This document shows, piece after piece, positions 10,587 to 22,786 of a stretch of 64,000 bases of DNA. Position numbers and translations under genes: made by a program. Under the pieces are notes generated by a model. That model ran no database searches. It was given only the letters and a program-made list of their open reading frames with translations, and was not told where the DNA came from. The stretch spans positions 68,778,764-68,842,763 of the forward strand of contig OU744726.1 of the NCBI GenBank assembly GCA_916613615.1. Reading direction: 5' to 3'. Numbering within the stretch: the stretch's first letter is position 1; every line of letters starts with the position of its first letter. This DNA comes from Steromphala cineraria. Lineage: Eukaryota > Mollusca > Gastropoda > Trochida > Trochidae.

Positions 10587-13256
10587 AGCTTGTCGACGAT
10601 GTATAGTGAGAACAGGTTTTAAGGTTTTAATTCAGGATATGATCGAAACCCGGATAATCAATCAACGTAATGATAGAAACGCTTCTAAATAACCATACCT
10701 AACACATATTCATCTTAAGCTATTTGAAACATCAACTAACCTCGGCCTTACCACCTTACTTCTCGATTTTCGTTCAATTTTTTTTCGAAAAAATAAAATC
10801 TTGACTTAATGTTTGTTAATTTGTCCAATAAACACATTTTATTAGCCTTTCATTTAGACGGCGTAATTATCGGTTGTGAAAAACCCACCAGTCTAATCCG
10901 TGGAATTTTCAAAACTGATCGAATAACGTTTGAGTGATTTTGTACCGATCGGTCGAATCTTTGCAAGCAAGAGACACTGGGGGAATCTTAGTTAATTAAT
11001 GAAGGGGTGTACTGGTTGTTACAAACATTACGATTGATAGTAATAATAGTAGAAGTATTTTTTTAATTAAAGTGTCACACGCATCATAACATTTTATATA
11101 CAAGACATGGTACACAATATAAAACAATGTGTCGAGACACTAAAAGAACACATTTAACTGTTCATAAACATGTTTTTAAATATAAAATATGTAACCTAGA
11201 CCTTGAGATCAATAACAGTTCTCTTTTTTTAAACATATACAAAAACCGAAGAAGCTTATACATTTTGCAAAGTGTTTTCCTTCATGAGAAAAACAATCTT
11301 TTCATTATCATTCAAATTATAAAAAAACACCGTTAAGTAAGTAAGCTGCTTTCATGAGAAGGTCATATGTTTTAGACGGGTAACGGAAATATTGCCGAGT
11401 AAAGGGTTCATACTGTAAAACTCCTTTCTGTTTATGTAGAATGTTAACTAATACTTTTTGTAATAGTATCAGTTGAATGTCCATTGTATCACTTATATGT
11501 ACATACATGTATGGCATATGCATAAATTCCAACTTTCTTTACTTATCCTTTGGCATTACTTAATTTGTAACCACTTCTTCCATATATTATTAGCATTCCA
11601 TTGTGTATAAACATTGATAATTTCTGATAAGTTTTATATATAATAATTAAGATAATGAGAATAGTATAATCAAAACGAATATTTTGAACTATTTACCATT
11701 GATGTGTACCATTATTGTGCAGGATCTATGTTTTTAATTTTAAAATTCTTACATATTTACATTTAAATTTATTTAAATCCAAATCCAAAAGTGTAGAGAA
11801 TATTATTTATATGTTTCATATATTTCTCATCAAATACAACATCGAAAAATAGATTATATGTTCGCGTCATCCTAACTACAAAGGATCGAAATAAATTGAA
11901 TGAGATCCCAAACACCCCCTTTGTCTTATTTTTAAAATCACAGTACCGATCCGTCAATTGGATTTTTCTATCCTAAAGCTAGAAATTCGACGAATAGGTA
12001 TGCGACCCCTGGGCTAGGGGCCATAAAACTCGCGCGGGTGTGACGTAATAAACAGACTATACAGAGTAACGCATCATTATTTCAACTGAAATACCGCCTA
12101 AATAATTATTAAATTACCATTGATGTGGATATCTTTTTTACACCAAATGTTTAGTAGTGTTACGTCGTCAAATGATTTATCTAACTGAGTGGAAAGCATT
12201 TCCTGAAAACCGTTAATTATTAGTTTTTTTCCTGTGTTGTTTGTTGTCAGATAGGTCTAAGCAGGCGTTCAAAAGTGGCTTTCAAAAACGGCTTTCATTA
12301 CCAAACTAAACATATTTGAGTAGCGACCTTTAACGCACTATACAATATTGTAATCACACTTTCTATATTCCAAAGAAAATAGTGAAATATGTTTGTGGTT
12401 ATGTGAACTTTAATAAAAAAATTCAATATACAAGACGGTGATAATTTTTTCCCATTGATTTTAATCAACTTGATAAAGACATAAATAAACCCATATCCCC
12501 CAAAGGAAGGCTACACCGCACAAGGCAGTTAGAAGAATTATCAAATTGAAACTGAATAAGTTATTTTCAGACGGGTTCGCCTTTCTAGTAGAGAAATTGC
12601 AAAGTTGAAAAGAAAAGACTTTGATTATTATCTTTACCAGTATATCATAGTTTATATGGTGGAGACACGCGACATGGCAATTCGGGTTTACACGAGAAAC
12701 ATACGTATGGAGACTTTGATTTGCTTTATATGTATAAACAAGGGATTATCGTGAATATCGATAGATACTTTGCAAATTTGAGGCATTATTAAAAGTCACG
12801 ATATTGGTTTTGGTGCTTCGTAATTTTAGGTTTTTTATTTGTCACAAAATTGACCAGATCCTTAGTGGGTATAGCCACAATCAGTTCCTCATCTATCTGA
12901 CCTTATTGAGGCAATAATCTGATCGAACACTACCAGGAAGCTTTCTCATGTACTAAAACAGGCAGTCCTACCTTATAAAAGCATGAATAAGGAATACACG
13001 AGCCTCATAAAGGCTACAAGAGACTGACATTCTAAAAGGATGCACTTTCAACGGATAAAGGTTAGTACATGAGCTTAGGTAAGTTAATTATGATTTAACG
13101 TATATACAATATTATGATACAATCATATGTTCAAAATCGAAATCAATGTCTGAACTCAAATTATCTTACTAAGCTTGCCGCATCTCTTTAACTATATGGG
13201 AAAGGTAAAATGATTTATTCAATTCGAATGTAGTATTCAAGGCGGATATCATATGT
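10587..13256. other. No gene seen
   Basis: 2.7 kb of AT-rich sequence with no gene, RNA or repeat that I can support. Short open frames around 11.1-11.5 kb and 11.8 kb have biased AT-rich composition and no domain. Confidence 0.4.
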
Positions 13257-13605
13257 TTAAAGGGCAGTAGCACGTTTTAGGGAAAATGTAAGGTAATGTC
13301 AGGAAAATGAAAATAAATGGTTTCATTTCAAAGATAATGTATATGATCTAAATAAAGCAGTAATACATCAAATATATAATGTAAAGTTCAGCCATGCGAT
13401 TCCCTTTTCTCACATAAAATTAATAAAAAATGTTCACACAAAAGTGGACTTTGTGTAAATTTTTACAATTTGTTCTCTGACTATGGATGAATGGTTTGAC
13501 ACTATTAAAATGATACATTTAGCATAAACGTACATTGCCAATTATCCGTGAAAAATTTAAAATATAAAATTTTCAAAAAACGAGCTACATGTACTTCCCC
13601 TTTAA
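13257..13605 (+). mobile_element. TTAA-MITE-1, full length
   Basis: TTAAAGGGCAGTAGCACG at the left (one G fewer than the family). The right terminus has a small insertion (GAGCTACATGTACTTCCCCT) before TTTAA. The body is collinear with other copies, so the open frame crossing its right end is not a gene. Confidence 0.85.
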
Positions 13606-14374
13606 ACTCATATTTTTCACATATTTCAAATACAAATTTTTTGGTGCCAGATCTGCTGTCTTCAGAGGACCAAACTTGTCACAGTTCTATCCTTTTATCC
13701 TTAGTCGTAGATAAAATGTATCAAGTAAGAACTGCTGGCGTCCATTTTTGTGTACACCTTTTTCATTTGAAACTATTTCGCGTAGCTTACGTTACATTCG
13801 TTTTAGAACTAATAATAAAGATTAATAAATATAATTCAATTTGTATCATTTTCGTTTTCGATAGTTCCCCTTTGTTTATCTAACCTACCTCCAACTGGCG
13901 GTCACGTAGACTAAGAAGTGAACTTACAGCATAGAGAGAGAACTTCCGTATTCACGCCTCATCTCGTACATGTACACCAAGCCAGCCACCCGTAATTTAA
14001 AACCAGCCATAGCTACGGTTATTTATTCAGCTTCGATACCCACTCTGTCAGTAGCAATATCACTGAAGCATAACTTCACACTGCTTAACGTGAGATTGGG
14101 CAATCATATGGATTCTTTAAAGTTACGGATATCTCACTTTCAGGTAAGGAATTGTTTTTGGATTGTATATTTGCGCTAATTTATGTTTAAAGAATGGTGT
14201 GTCGTTCATAAAATGATATTGGATGGTATTGTTCTCGGGTCTATGAAATCGCAATTAGCTAAGCAGGTTATCCAAAGTTCAGAATGCAAGGTTGTGATTG
14301 TAGAGTCCTTGCCATTTTGGTTAACAAAAATTATTAAAGTATATGGCGTTTTAAAAAAGGATTTAAAATATTGG

Positions 14375-14592
14375 GTCAGAGAGAGAGAGACAGACAGACA
14401 GAAAAAGACGGACAGAGAGAGAGAATATATGACAAGAGAAAATTTAAACTTAAAAGCGCATCATTTGCAAGGGAGGGGGGGGGGGGAGATATAGAGAGAG
14501 AGACAGACAGACAGACATGCAGACAGATAGAGAGACAGAGACAGAGACAACCAAACAGAAAGAGACGGACAGAGAGAGAATATATGACAAGA
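14375..14592 (+). repeat. GA/GACA purine microsatellite
   Basis: Alternating GAGAGAGACAGACAGA and AGACGGACAGAGAGAGA blocks with a G-rich island near 14,476-14,488. The segment containing GACAGAGAGAGAATATATGA occurs twice (about 14,409 and 14,567), an internal duplication. Reading frames through it (RERDRQ-type) are an artefact of the repeat. Confidence 0.85.
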
Positions 14593-15480
14593 GGAATGAG
14601 GAGCGTAAGATTATGATAAACAATTTGGGATAACTAAAATTTACACCAAAAAATTCGAGGTGACTATAACGATAATGATAAAATTCAGCAACACGACCAG
14701 GAAGTTATAGAAACATAAAGAGACCCACGAAGAATAGGGATCATTCTTGCTGTTCAATTTCAGTGCTGTCAATAGAACGTTGAGAAAAACTTTAAAAAAG
14801 GTTTTTGTGAAATATGTGTTGCCTACCCTATAATCTTTACATAATGATGAGTTCCGTCAAGTAGACGACCTATGGGAGTAAAACAGGTTACTTGGTGTAT
14901 GTCGTCAAGCTCGGGTTGTTCTGCACAATGGGTATCTTTATTCATGGAGAGGGTTTTTTTTATCCAGTTTTCACATTGATGTCCTAATGTTGTATTTTTC
15001 TTTAGTATCCACAGTTTACTCTTGAATTGTTTTCTGGTTTATACTGAACACGTATTTTTGATGTGCTACGGATGTGTTTATAAAGTCCTTCAATCATATC
15101 GAAACAAATTAATATTTTTTCATTAAGTTGATTTATTACTTGATAAGATATTTTCTCTTACATGGAATAACATTGTATGAAAGTCATAATAAATAAAAAT
15201 TGTTATGATGTTTGACAATAATCTTCACACAATGATTGCATATTAAACCTTGGCTGTATATTATTCATTGCACATCTACCGATTTTTTATCGATTTAAAC
15301 TAATCGAACTAAGCTGACAGGCAATAGAAAGTGAACACTCCGGATTTAATGACTTTGATTCAACAGGGTTTATCGAAAGTACATCGAATATATCATCCAC
15401 ATTTTCACTTAAAACATCGAAAGACAGAAGGGATCAAATCGTTGCGTGTATGAAAATGTTATCAAATAAGCAAATCCCAT
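14593..15480. other. No gene seen
   Basis: No supported feature. Confidence 0.4.
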
Positions 15481-15483
15481 CAT

Positions 15484-16064
15484 ATTAACGCATTTAGCAC
15501 GTATGAAAGTTTTATTGCCGTAAGCAAATTTGTTACTCCTCTAACAAAAGTTGGACCTTGTCAGTGGCAGGTGCGCCTGAAGCTACCGTGAGTAAATGCC
15601 TAGCAAAAGTTTGTCGTTTATACAGACATAAAAAGAAGACATGGTCATCAACATCCCCCTCCAAATAAGTTGTCATTAAACCTCCAAATATTTTCCTGTA
15701 TGGGGCGAACTCTGTAATAAGTGATCTCATTTAGCTCATTTTCGAACTCCATCAAGGTATTGATACCCTGAAGACACACGACAAATTTTGCTATCCTATC
15801 CTAGTTTCTGAATAAAAATTTCCCCTTTGACGACACCCTCGAACAGTCCAAAAACATGAAACAAGGGCAATAACTCCGTACAAAATAATCTTGCGGTTCT
15901 GATTTTCGAACTCCATCAATGTATTTATACAATGAAGACACACACCAAGTTTGGTTAACCTATCTTAAATAGTTTCTGAGAAAACTTGTCCCCTTTAACT
16001 CGGACGGACGGACGCACGGACGGAGCCCATACCTATATCCCCCTTCCACTTCGTGGCGGGGGAT
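15484..16064. mobile_element. Partial element with CCCCC...GGGGG terminal hairpin
   Basis: It contains two related segments, each with TTTTCGAACTCCATCAA and GAAGACACAC (about 15,742 and 15,904). After them come GGACGGACGGACGCACGGAC and a right end TATATCCCCCTTCCACTTCG followed by TGGCGGGGGAT. The right end resembles the end of the element at 2,066-3,258, so the two are probably related families. The left boundary is unclear. Confidence 0.5.
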
Positions 16065-16441
16065 GATAATTCTACACAGATTGAGAAGCAATACTTCCGC
16101 GAGACGTTATCACGTGCGCTTAAGTTGTTTTTATCAAATTATATGTAAAGAATATCCTCTACTTGCACGTGACGACCTTCGCAACCAATCTGACATGGCC
16201 GACTGGAATAAACATTCCGGCGATATGGTCAAACCAATGTGTATGGATATTAATTGTTGTCATTTATTACATTTTTATCTAATAGATATACATTGACGTA
16301 TTTACGGAATCTTAACTCATTCTGTAATATGATCACATTCCGTTTTAGAATATTATGGTTTTTTTGCAACCCGTATCTTTTACAGTTACGTTTTTAGTTG
16401 TAACTTGGAGTTGTGGCCATCGCCATGTTTGTTGTTTTTCC

Positions 16442-16805
16442 TTAAAGGGGCAGTAGCACGTTTTTTGATAATTTTATAATTTGAATATCTCACTGATAAT
16501 TGTAAGTGAATGCTAAATGTATTATTTTGACAGTGTCAAAAATCTCATTACACAAGCCAATCATCCATTGTCAGAGGACAAAGAATGAAGATTCACATAA
16601 AATCCATTGGCGGCCATTTTTGTGTGAACACCTTTAATTCATTTTTTGTAAGAAAAGGAATCGCATGGCTAAACTTAACGTTATATATTGGAATTATTAC
16701 TGCTCCATTTAGTTTAAATGCATTGTCTTTCAATTGAAATCATTAAATTTCATTTTCCTTACATCACCTTATATTCTCCCTAAAAACGTGCTACTGCCCC
16801 TTTAA
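16442..16805 (-). mobile_element. TTAA-MITE-1, full length
   Basis: Reverse-oriented copy with both canonical termini. The flanks differ on the two sides (CC before the left TTAA, CG after the right). So only TTAA, not TTTAAA, is shared at the junctions. Confidence 0.92.
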
Positions 16806-17000
16806 CGAACTTTGGAATAAAAGTTATAATGAAGAAGTTGAGGCAGTTGTGGATGAAGAATATTACACATTCTATTTATCAAAGAGTTTGAAACCCCTTT
16901 GCTGAGGCAGAAATTAAGAAAGTATGGAGTAAAGTTATCTTTACTTACGTGTGTACATTTATTACCATATGCAATATTGCATTTGTGCCAAGTTCGCCCT

Positions 17001-17365
17001 TTAAAGGGGCAGTAGCACGTTTTTAGGGGGATTATAAGGTGATGTCAGAAAAATGAAAATTAATGGTTCCAATTGAAAGACAATCTATTTAAACTAAATG
17101 GAGCAGTAATAATTCAAATATTTAACGTAAAGTTTAGCCATGCGATTCCTTTTTCCTACAGAAAATGAATTAAAGTTGTTCACACAAAAATGACGGCCTA
17201 TGTATTTTATGTGAATCTTAATTCTTTGTCCGCCGACTATGGATGATAGACTTGTGTAATGAGATTTTTGACACTGTCAAAATAATACATTTAACATTAA
17301 CTTACAATTATCACTGAAAATTTTAAAATATAAAATTATCAAAAAACGTGCTACTGCCCCTTTAA
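17001..17365 (+). mobile_element. TTAA-MITE-1, full length
   Basis: Forward copy with canonical termini, 195 bases from the preceding reverse copy. The two are inverted with respect to each other and could pair in a transcript. Confidence 0.92.
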
Positions 17366-18170
17366 ACAAGGCATAATTGGAAGAGTTTCTTTTAACTATA
17401 AGGGTACATTTTGCCCGGGCCCTTTCAATAATAATTTTGATCGTAGTCCATATGACTTTCAGATAATTTTAGTAGAGACCCTCACGACAATGGTAAATAA
17501 TGAGATAAGGGTACACTTTGAACTTTATTTCACTCATTATTACAAAGTAGTATAATGAGATTTACCAGAGGGTGACACACATAGAAATATGTGAATCAAT
17601 AACACAAATGTATTATATACATGAATAACCGTAAAAGGCAATGAAATTGACGACCCATGCCCCATATGGACAAATTGTAACATTAAAATATTGGTTTTGT
17701 CTTTGACATTTAAATTTGAAACTTTTTCTTTGGAAAATATTTTTTCTCTTAATTCAAAGAAAAGCATGTTAAACATAAAGCCATTTTGCTAAATATGTAA
17801 TGTTTAGTTAATTTTACTTTTATTGGTTAAGTTGGCCACCCTTCTATTATTGGAATGTATTGCAGAGGCCAATGATGCATAATCATGATCAATCTCTCGT
17901 CATATAAACAATAAATGAAATTTTCAGTTTGTTTAAAGAATTCCGAGATAATAGTCGATACAAGCGAAGTTATAAGATTTAAGTTCGAGTCCTTTTAGCG
18001 ACCAAAGAATAATGAATTTAGAAAGGTAGATCTGAATAACTGATTACTTAAAGAGGCCGTTGCACGTTTTTTGAAAGTTAAATTTACCCAAATGTGTCAA
18101 TAAAAATATTGCAATATTTCTTTAGAAGGGTATACGATCTCATAGCACGTCTTGATTAAACGTAGTCAAA
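17366..18170. other. No gene seen
   Basis: AT-rich spacer. AAAGAGGCCGTTGCACGTTT near 18,050 resembles a decayed TTAA-MITE-1 terminus but is too short to call. Confidence 0.4.
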
Positions 18171-18497
18171 CATTCTCTTCTCACAGAGGCAGATCAAATC
18201 ATGAAATGTTGATACAGCCTCTGTTCTATTACGCCGAAAACCGTCGGTTCCGGCAGTTTCCCTGGCGGAAAAATTGAACCACGAGCCAATTGAATTTCTT
18301 TATCAAATGACAACGCTTCGCGCATGGAAAGGGTGGTTCATATTACAATGCCCTTGTCATTATTTAGTAGCCAAGTTAATGATTTAAGAACAGCGTCGCT
18401 GATTGCACAACTTTCTTTGATTGCCTCCAAACAGACATCTTCCATTCTATCCAACAAAAGTCAGTGTAATATAACACAAGCTGTGTCATTATTTCTT
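18171..18497 (+). mobile_element. MULE-like MITE, right end lost
   Basis: The left TIR (CATTCTCTTCTCACAGAGG, CAGCCTCTGTTCTATTACG) and body match the copy at 8,488. The right TIR decays after AACACAAGCTGTGTCATT, so the element is truncated and shows no target duplication. Confidence 0.75.
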
Positions 18498-20319
18498 TTT
18501 ATTGTTTATTTTGAGGGTCGATGTACTAGACTCACTTCATTTCAAACTTTATCGATTTTCGTTATTTGATAAAATTTATAATTAGTTTAGTTTGTGATAA
18601 CTTTACTTTGCTTAGACGACGGAACCTATTCTTTTTGTATCATTTTCGGAATTACCTTGTCTTTAATTCAACAACATATGGAAAAATGTCCCTTATTTAG
18701 AAGATTATAATTTTAATCATTATGAAAATCATGTCACCGTTTCTACAAATTACAAAATATATGTATCTCTCCATTATATTTGACCTAGTCTAGATCGTTT
18801 TTTAATTATTTCTCTTTATCTTTCATTTTGGTGTGAATAGCCACCTGTTATGTGAATCTAACATGATTTGATTTGATACACTAACCTGGTTATTTGTTCC
18901 AAGAAACGAGCAGCGGTCTTAAATGAGTTCAGCTACCATATGTAGTGCGTTACAAATAGCTATAACCATAGAAACTGGATCAAGAGACTTGGTAAATAGT
19001 TATTTCACAAAGTCGCATATCCAGACAATATATCGTTTATAGAAATCTAGATCTAAAGATGGCGAGGATAGGGTTGAAAATGATGTCAAAATTATAATGT
19101 CCCCCCCCCGAAGGGTCGGAGAAAAAATTATTTGGCTGAGTTCCCGTCCGCGTTGGCGTTCCCATTTCGTTTCGGGAGCATAACTTTGAAACTACTTGAC
19201 CAACCTCACCAAATTTGGTACACGTCCTCTCCATATCATGTAGATGTGCCTTTTGGGGTTACGACTTCTTTTCAATTTTATATTTTTTTGTTTCCATGGC
19301 AACAGTTTGGACTTGGCCATTTTGAAGGATTGGGTTAATTTTCATGACAAACTGAATAGATGTTGATTAACCCTCCCCTTAGAAAAAAATCAATTGTAAC
19401 CAAAACCTACAGTTTATGTTGTTTTGTCTTTTAAATATCGATTTCATTTGACCTTTACAAAACTATAAGGTATTTAAAAAAAAATCTGAAATGGTGTATT
19501 GGATTGACATCTGTTTTTACGAGTAAAAACACTTTGTAGTTTCAGCTATTTAGAACGTGGTTGATGTCATTTTAAAAAAGTAAACTAATTAGCAAATCGA
19601 AGGAAAGGGAAATATGAATTTAAAGGGTTTATATTTTCGTGTATTCGGAATATTCATATAGATTGAACTACAAATGTATAAGAAGCACGCAGTCAAAATA
19701 GATGTTTTGATTATCTGTACAATCAAAGCTAACCATAAATAGGGTTGAGACAATCGAATCAGGTTTTGTCGACACTGACTTATGTCAAATCACTGTAATT
19801 CTACCCAGTCATTGCTTATGTTAATAATCAGTCAATGGGTTAGTAAATTATCGTAAAACAAATGACACAATTTTTCCAAAGTAGAACAATTTCGTTAGAG
19901 TCCCTCCGAGTTTTTGGACACTGTCATGTGACAGATAAATGTCTTCACAAACATTGCCTTTCAGTATGTCTAGTAAATTATCTTGAAAATAATTCAACAT
20001 TTTGTCAAGTAGACCAGTTTGAAGCTATCGAATCCCAACGTTCTTGTGGATGAAACATATCACAAATCAGTGTTTTTTTCTGTACAAATATTGAGGATGT
20101 TAGACATTACTGTAGCCAGTTGGTCTAGTAAGATATCTTAACAAAGTAGAACAATTCCTTTAGAAAACTCCGTTAGATGCCTCCGGTTGTGTAGACACAA
20201 TCATATTACAAACTTTGCTAATCTTTGATATCATTATAGTAAATGGGTCGAGTAAGTTATCTTGAAACAAGTACGTATACACTCAATAAGTAGAGTAAGG
20301 TATCTTTTGAAAAATAACA
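18498..20319. other. No gene seen; degenerate repeats
   Basis: No supported gene. A C-run lies at 19,101-19,109. From about 19,800 to 20,300 a degenerate unit recurs with AGTAAATTATCTTGAAA-like and AAAGTAGAACAATT segments at roughly 120-180 base spacing, too diverged to define exactly. Confidence 0.4.
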
Positions 20320-20775
20320 CCATTTAGGCATTAATGTTGTCAGAAATCTCGATTTCCTCAGAGTATTTGTCCTGTAATCGTAGTATTTCTAGCAATATTT
20401 TGCGACCAACCATGAAAGTTGGGACCAAAATTCCTTTGAGAGGAGACAAAATGACCGAAACGTAAGCCCCGGCATGTCGACATAAAGGTGAATCAAGTGT
20501 GGCCATCTCACAATTTCCGGTTCCTATACATACGCTTGACAGCCGTCTTTGTAAAGCACAACTACATTTTCTTTCTTGCTCTCTGAGTCAGGCATTAGGG
20601 TACTGTACTTTTGACTTAGTAAGTTAGTATTAACTATTTTATTGTTGATTAAACATGTAAAAATGATATCAAACTTTCGACGAAAGATTTTTCTACCTGG
20701 TGATGTATTTCTTTTCGCAAAAGCTAAATTTCACCACCAACCGCATGCTTATATGATAATGGGACTTTACGTCAC
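20320..20775 (+). mobile_element. TTAA element 2, eroded left end
   Basis: Collinear with the nested copy at 21,226. Shared segments are TTTTGCGACCAACC, AAAATGACCGAAACG, GAATCAAGTGTGGCC, CATCAAACTTTCGACGAAAG and ACCGCATGC. It lacks about 110 bases that the nested copy has around 21,480-21,590. No protein is encoded. Confidence 0.7.
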
Positions 20776-20948
20776 GACTGCAATTAGAATCGATAAGAAA
20801 TAGCTTAATTTTACCATCATCATTAGAATGATGCTGAAATGTAAATTTTCTCAGTGTCTGAAAAAAACCCCACTTAAACCATAAGAAATTAACAATGGTG
20901 TATTGACATACACATCATAAAGGACATATGCGCCTTGTTACAGATGGT

Positions 20949-21830
20949 TTAAAGGGGCAGTAGTTTGGGGGATGGGGTATGAGGTGGTGTCGGGAAAATT
21001 AAAATGAATGGTTCCACTTGAAGGACAAACTATTTAAACTAAATAAATCGAATATATAAATAATATAAATGTATTTCCTCTTTCTTATACAAAATGATCT
21101 AAAGAGGTTCATACAAAAATTGCCGCCAATGGACTTTAAGTGAATCTTTATAAGTTGTTCTCTGAATATAGATGATTTGATTGTGCAATGAGATTTTTGA
21201 CACCATCCAAATGATACCTTCACCATTAAAGCCCCATATTCAAAGTGTAGTGAAGTTCAATAATGTATCTTTAGTTTTTTTGCCAAATTTTGCGACCAAC
21301 CTAGAGAAATGCGGACAAAAATTCATTAAAATCACTAAATCAAAATGACCGAAACGGCAGCCGCCATGAAGGCGAATCAAGTGTGGCCGTCTCACAATTT
21401 GCGTTTCCCAAATATACGCTTGAAAGCCGTCTTTGTCGCGCACGACTTGATTTTTTTCTTTTTCTTCGAATCAGGCACTCGTGGCCGCCCGAGTTGTTAC
21501 CAATCGGGCGCAATTGCGGTTACAGAGACGCTGTGTAAATCCTAAACACATAATGATGACGTCACCGAAAGTGGGTTCGTTAAAAGCTAGCAGGGGGGTA
21601 CTGTACTTTAAGTTCAAATAAAGTATTCTATTGTTGACTAAAACATGTAAATATGACATCAAACTTTCGACGAAAGATTTTTCTACCTGGTGATATATTT
21701 CTTTTCTCAATAGCTAATATCATCACGAACCGCATGCAAGTTTGACGAGTGGGTTTTAACGTACAATTATCAGTGATGAAATATAGATATTTTAAACTTG
21801 AAAACAATTATTCCTAGCTTACCCTTTTGA
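20949..21830 (+). mobile_element. TTAA-MITE-1 interrupted by a nested element
   Basis: The left terminus TTAAAGGGGCAGTAG and body run to about 21,225. Family sequence resumes at 21,760 with CGTACAATTATCAGTG and decays near 21,830, before the right terminus. The gap is exactly filled by TTAA element 2. Joining the flanks restores the family's CATTAACGTACAA context. Confidence 0.8.
21226..21759 (+). mobile_element. TTAA element 2, complete and nested
   Basis: Flanked by TTAA on both sides (21,226-21,229 and 21,756-21,759), with weak inverted ends AGCCCCAT and GTGGGTT. It lies inside TTAA-MITE-1 and so is younger than that copy. It is about 526 bases with no coding capacity. Related copies are at 428 (minus) and 20,320 (plus). 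Confidence 0.8.
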
Positions 21831-22084
21831 TACACGGATGTTGTAACAAATTTGATTTACCTCGACTTTAATGTTAGTTTAATAAGACTTCATGGACGTC
21901 ATTTTTTTTAGTCGCCGGGTATTACGTTTTTCACATTGCTACAGGTTGAGATTCTTATATAATTAGTTAGTTTGTTAAAAGAGCGTCAATGTGCAGGTGT
22001 GTTGAAAAGGTGTCTGAAATTAAACTTTGTCATTATCATAATTTTGGTTAGTTTGCACTCTCTGCTTCTATGAATGCCTCCGAC

Positions 22085-22420
22085 AATATATATATATATA
22101 TACAATATTTGACGTTCACAGAAAAAATAACTTATATGTATACAAGACAGTTCAAATATGAATTTGGTTTTATTACACAGAAAAGGAATTAAGAGCATTT
22201 ACAGGCTTACAAAACTAAGTTTAGAGTTTTGTGCTTTATCTTTAAATAATAAAATATATGATTTCCCACATGATAGAGTAAAGTTAATTTTTATCCCCGG
22301 CCACAAAGTTGGAACAGTATATTATTCGGCGCCGTCCGTCAGTTTGTGCGTGTGTGGGTGTGTGCGTGTGTGCGTGTGTGCGTGTGTGGATATGTGTGTG
22401 TTGAGTGCGTGTGTACGTTT
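22085..22420. repeat. TA and GT microsatellites
   Basis: (TA)n at about 22,086-22,103 and an interrupted (GT)n/(GTGC)n tract at about 22,342-22,420. The surrounding 21,831-22,700 shows no gene; short frames crossing the GT tract are repeat artefacts. Confidence 0.85.
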
Positions 22421-22771
22421 GTCCGTTGTGAGTTAAATGGGACAGCTTTCTCATAATTTTTAACATTGTGCAAATTTGATGTGTGACTACAGGGTATTAA
22501 ACCTTGATGATATTCGAAAATCGGAAGCGTGAATTTGTTTCGGAGCTATTACCCTTGTTTCGTATTTGGATATTTAGGCAACGTTTGAAGCTATAATGAA
22601 AAACAATATTGCGGGGGTTCTTGATGACTATGTCTATGACTATGACTATTTCAAAAAATCGCCTAGTAAATCTAATTTTCGGACTCTACAATTCCTATCC
22701 TAACTTGGTTGCAATCCAACTTTATAACGATATATTTCTTTGTTGTCTCATGTATAGTATTACTCATTGAT

Positions 22772-22786
22772 TTTTTCTTTACAGGC
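22772..22786 (+). promoter_or_regulatory. Splice acceptor just before the DUF229 start codon
   Basis: The pyrimidine tract TTTTTTCTTTACAG ends at 22,784, leaving only GC before ATG at 22,787. An almost identical arrangement (TTTCTCTTTACAG, GC, ATG) precedes the paralogue at 35,797. This implies a 5' untranslated exon upstream that I cannot locate. Confidence 0.75.

Noticed and set aside
14183..14616. Overlapping plus-strand frames of 103 and 81 codons
   Set aside because: Composed of GA/GACA microsatellite (RERDRQ-type text) in two frames; repeat artefact.
18045..18075. Additional TTAA-MITE-1 terminus
   Set aside because: Only AAAGAGGCCGTTGCACGTTT resembles the family; the following sequence is unrelated.
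22709..22786. Upstream in-frame ATG of the first DUF229 gene
   Set aside because: The extra 26 residues lie in sequence ending in a polypyrimidine tract and AG, and the paralogue lacks them.
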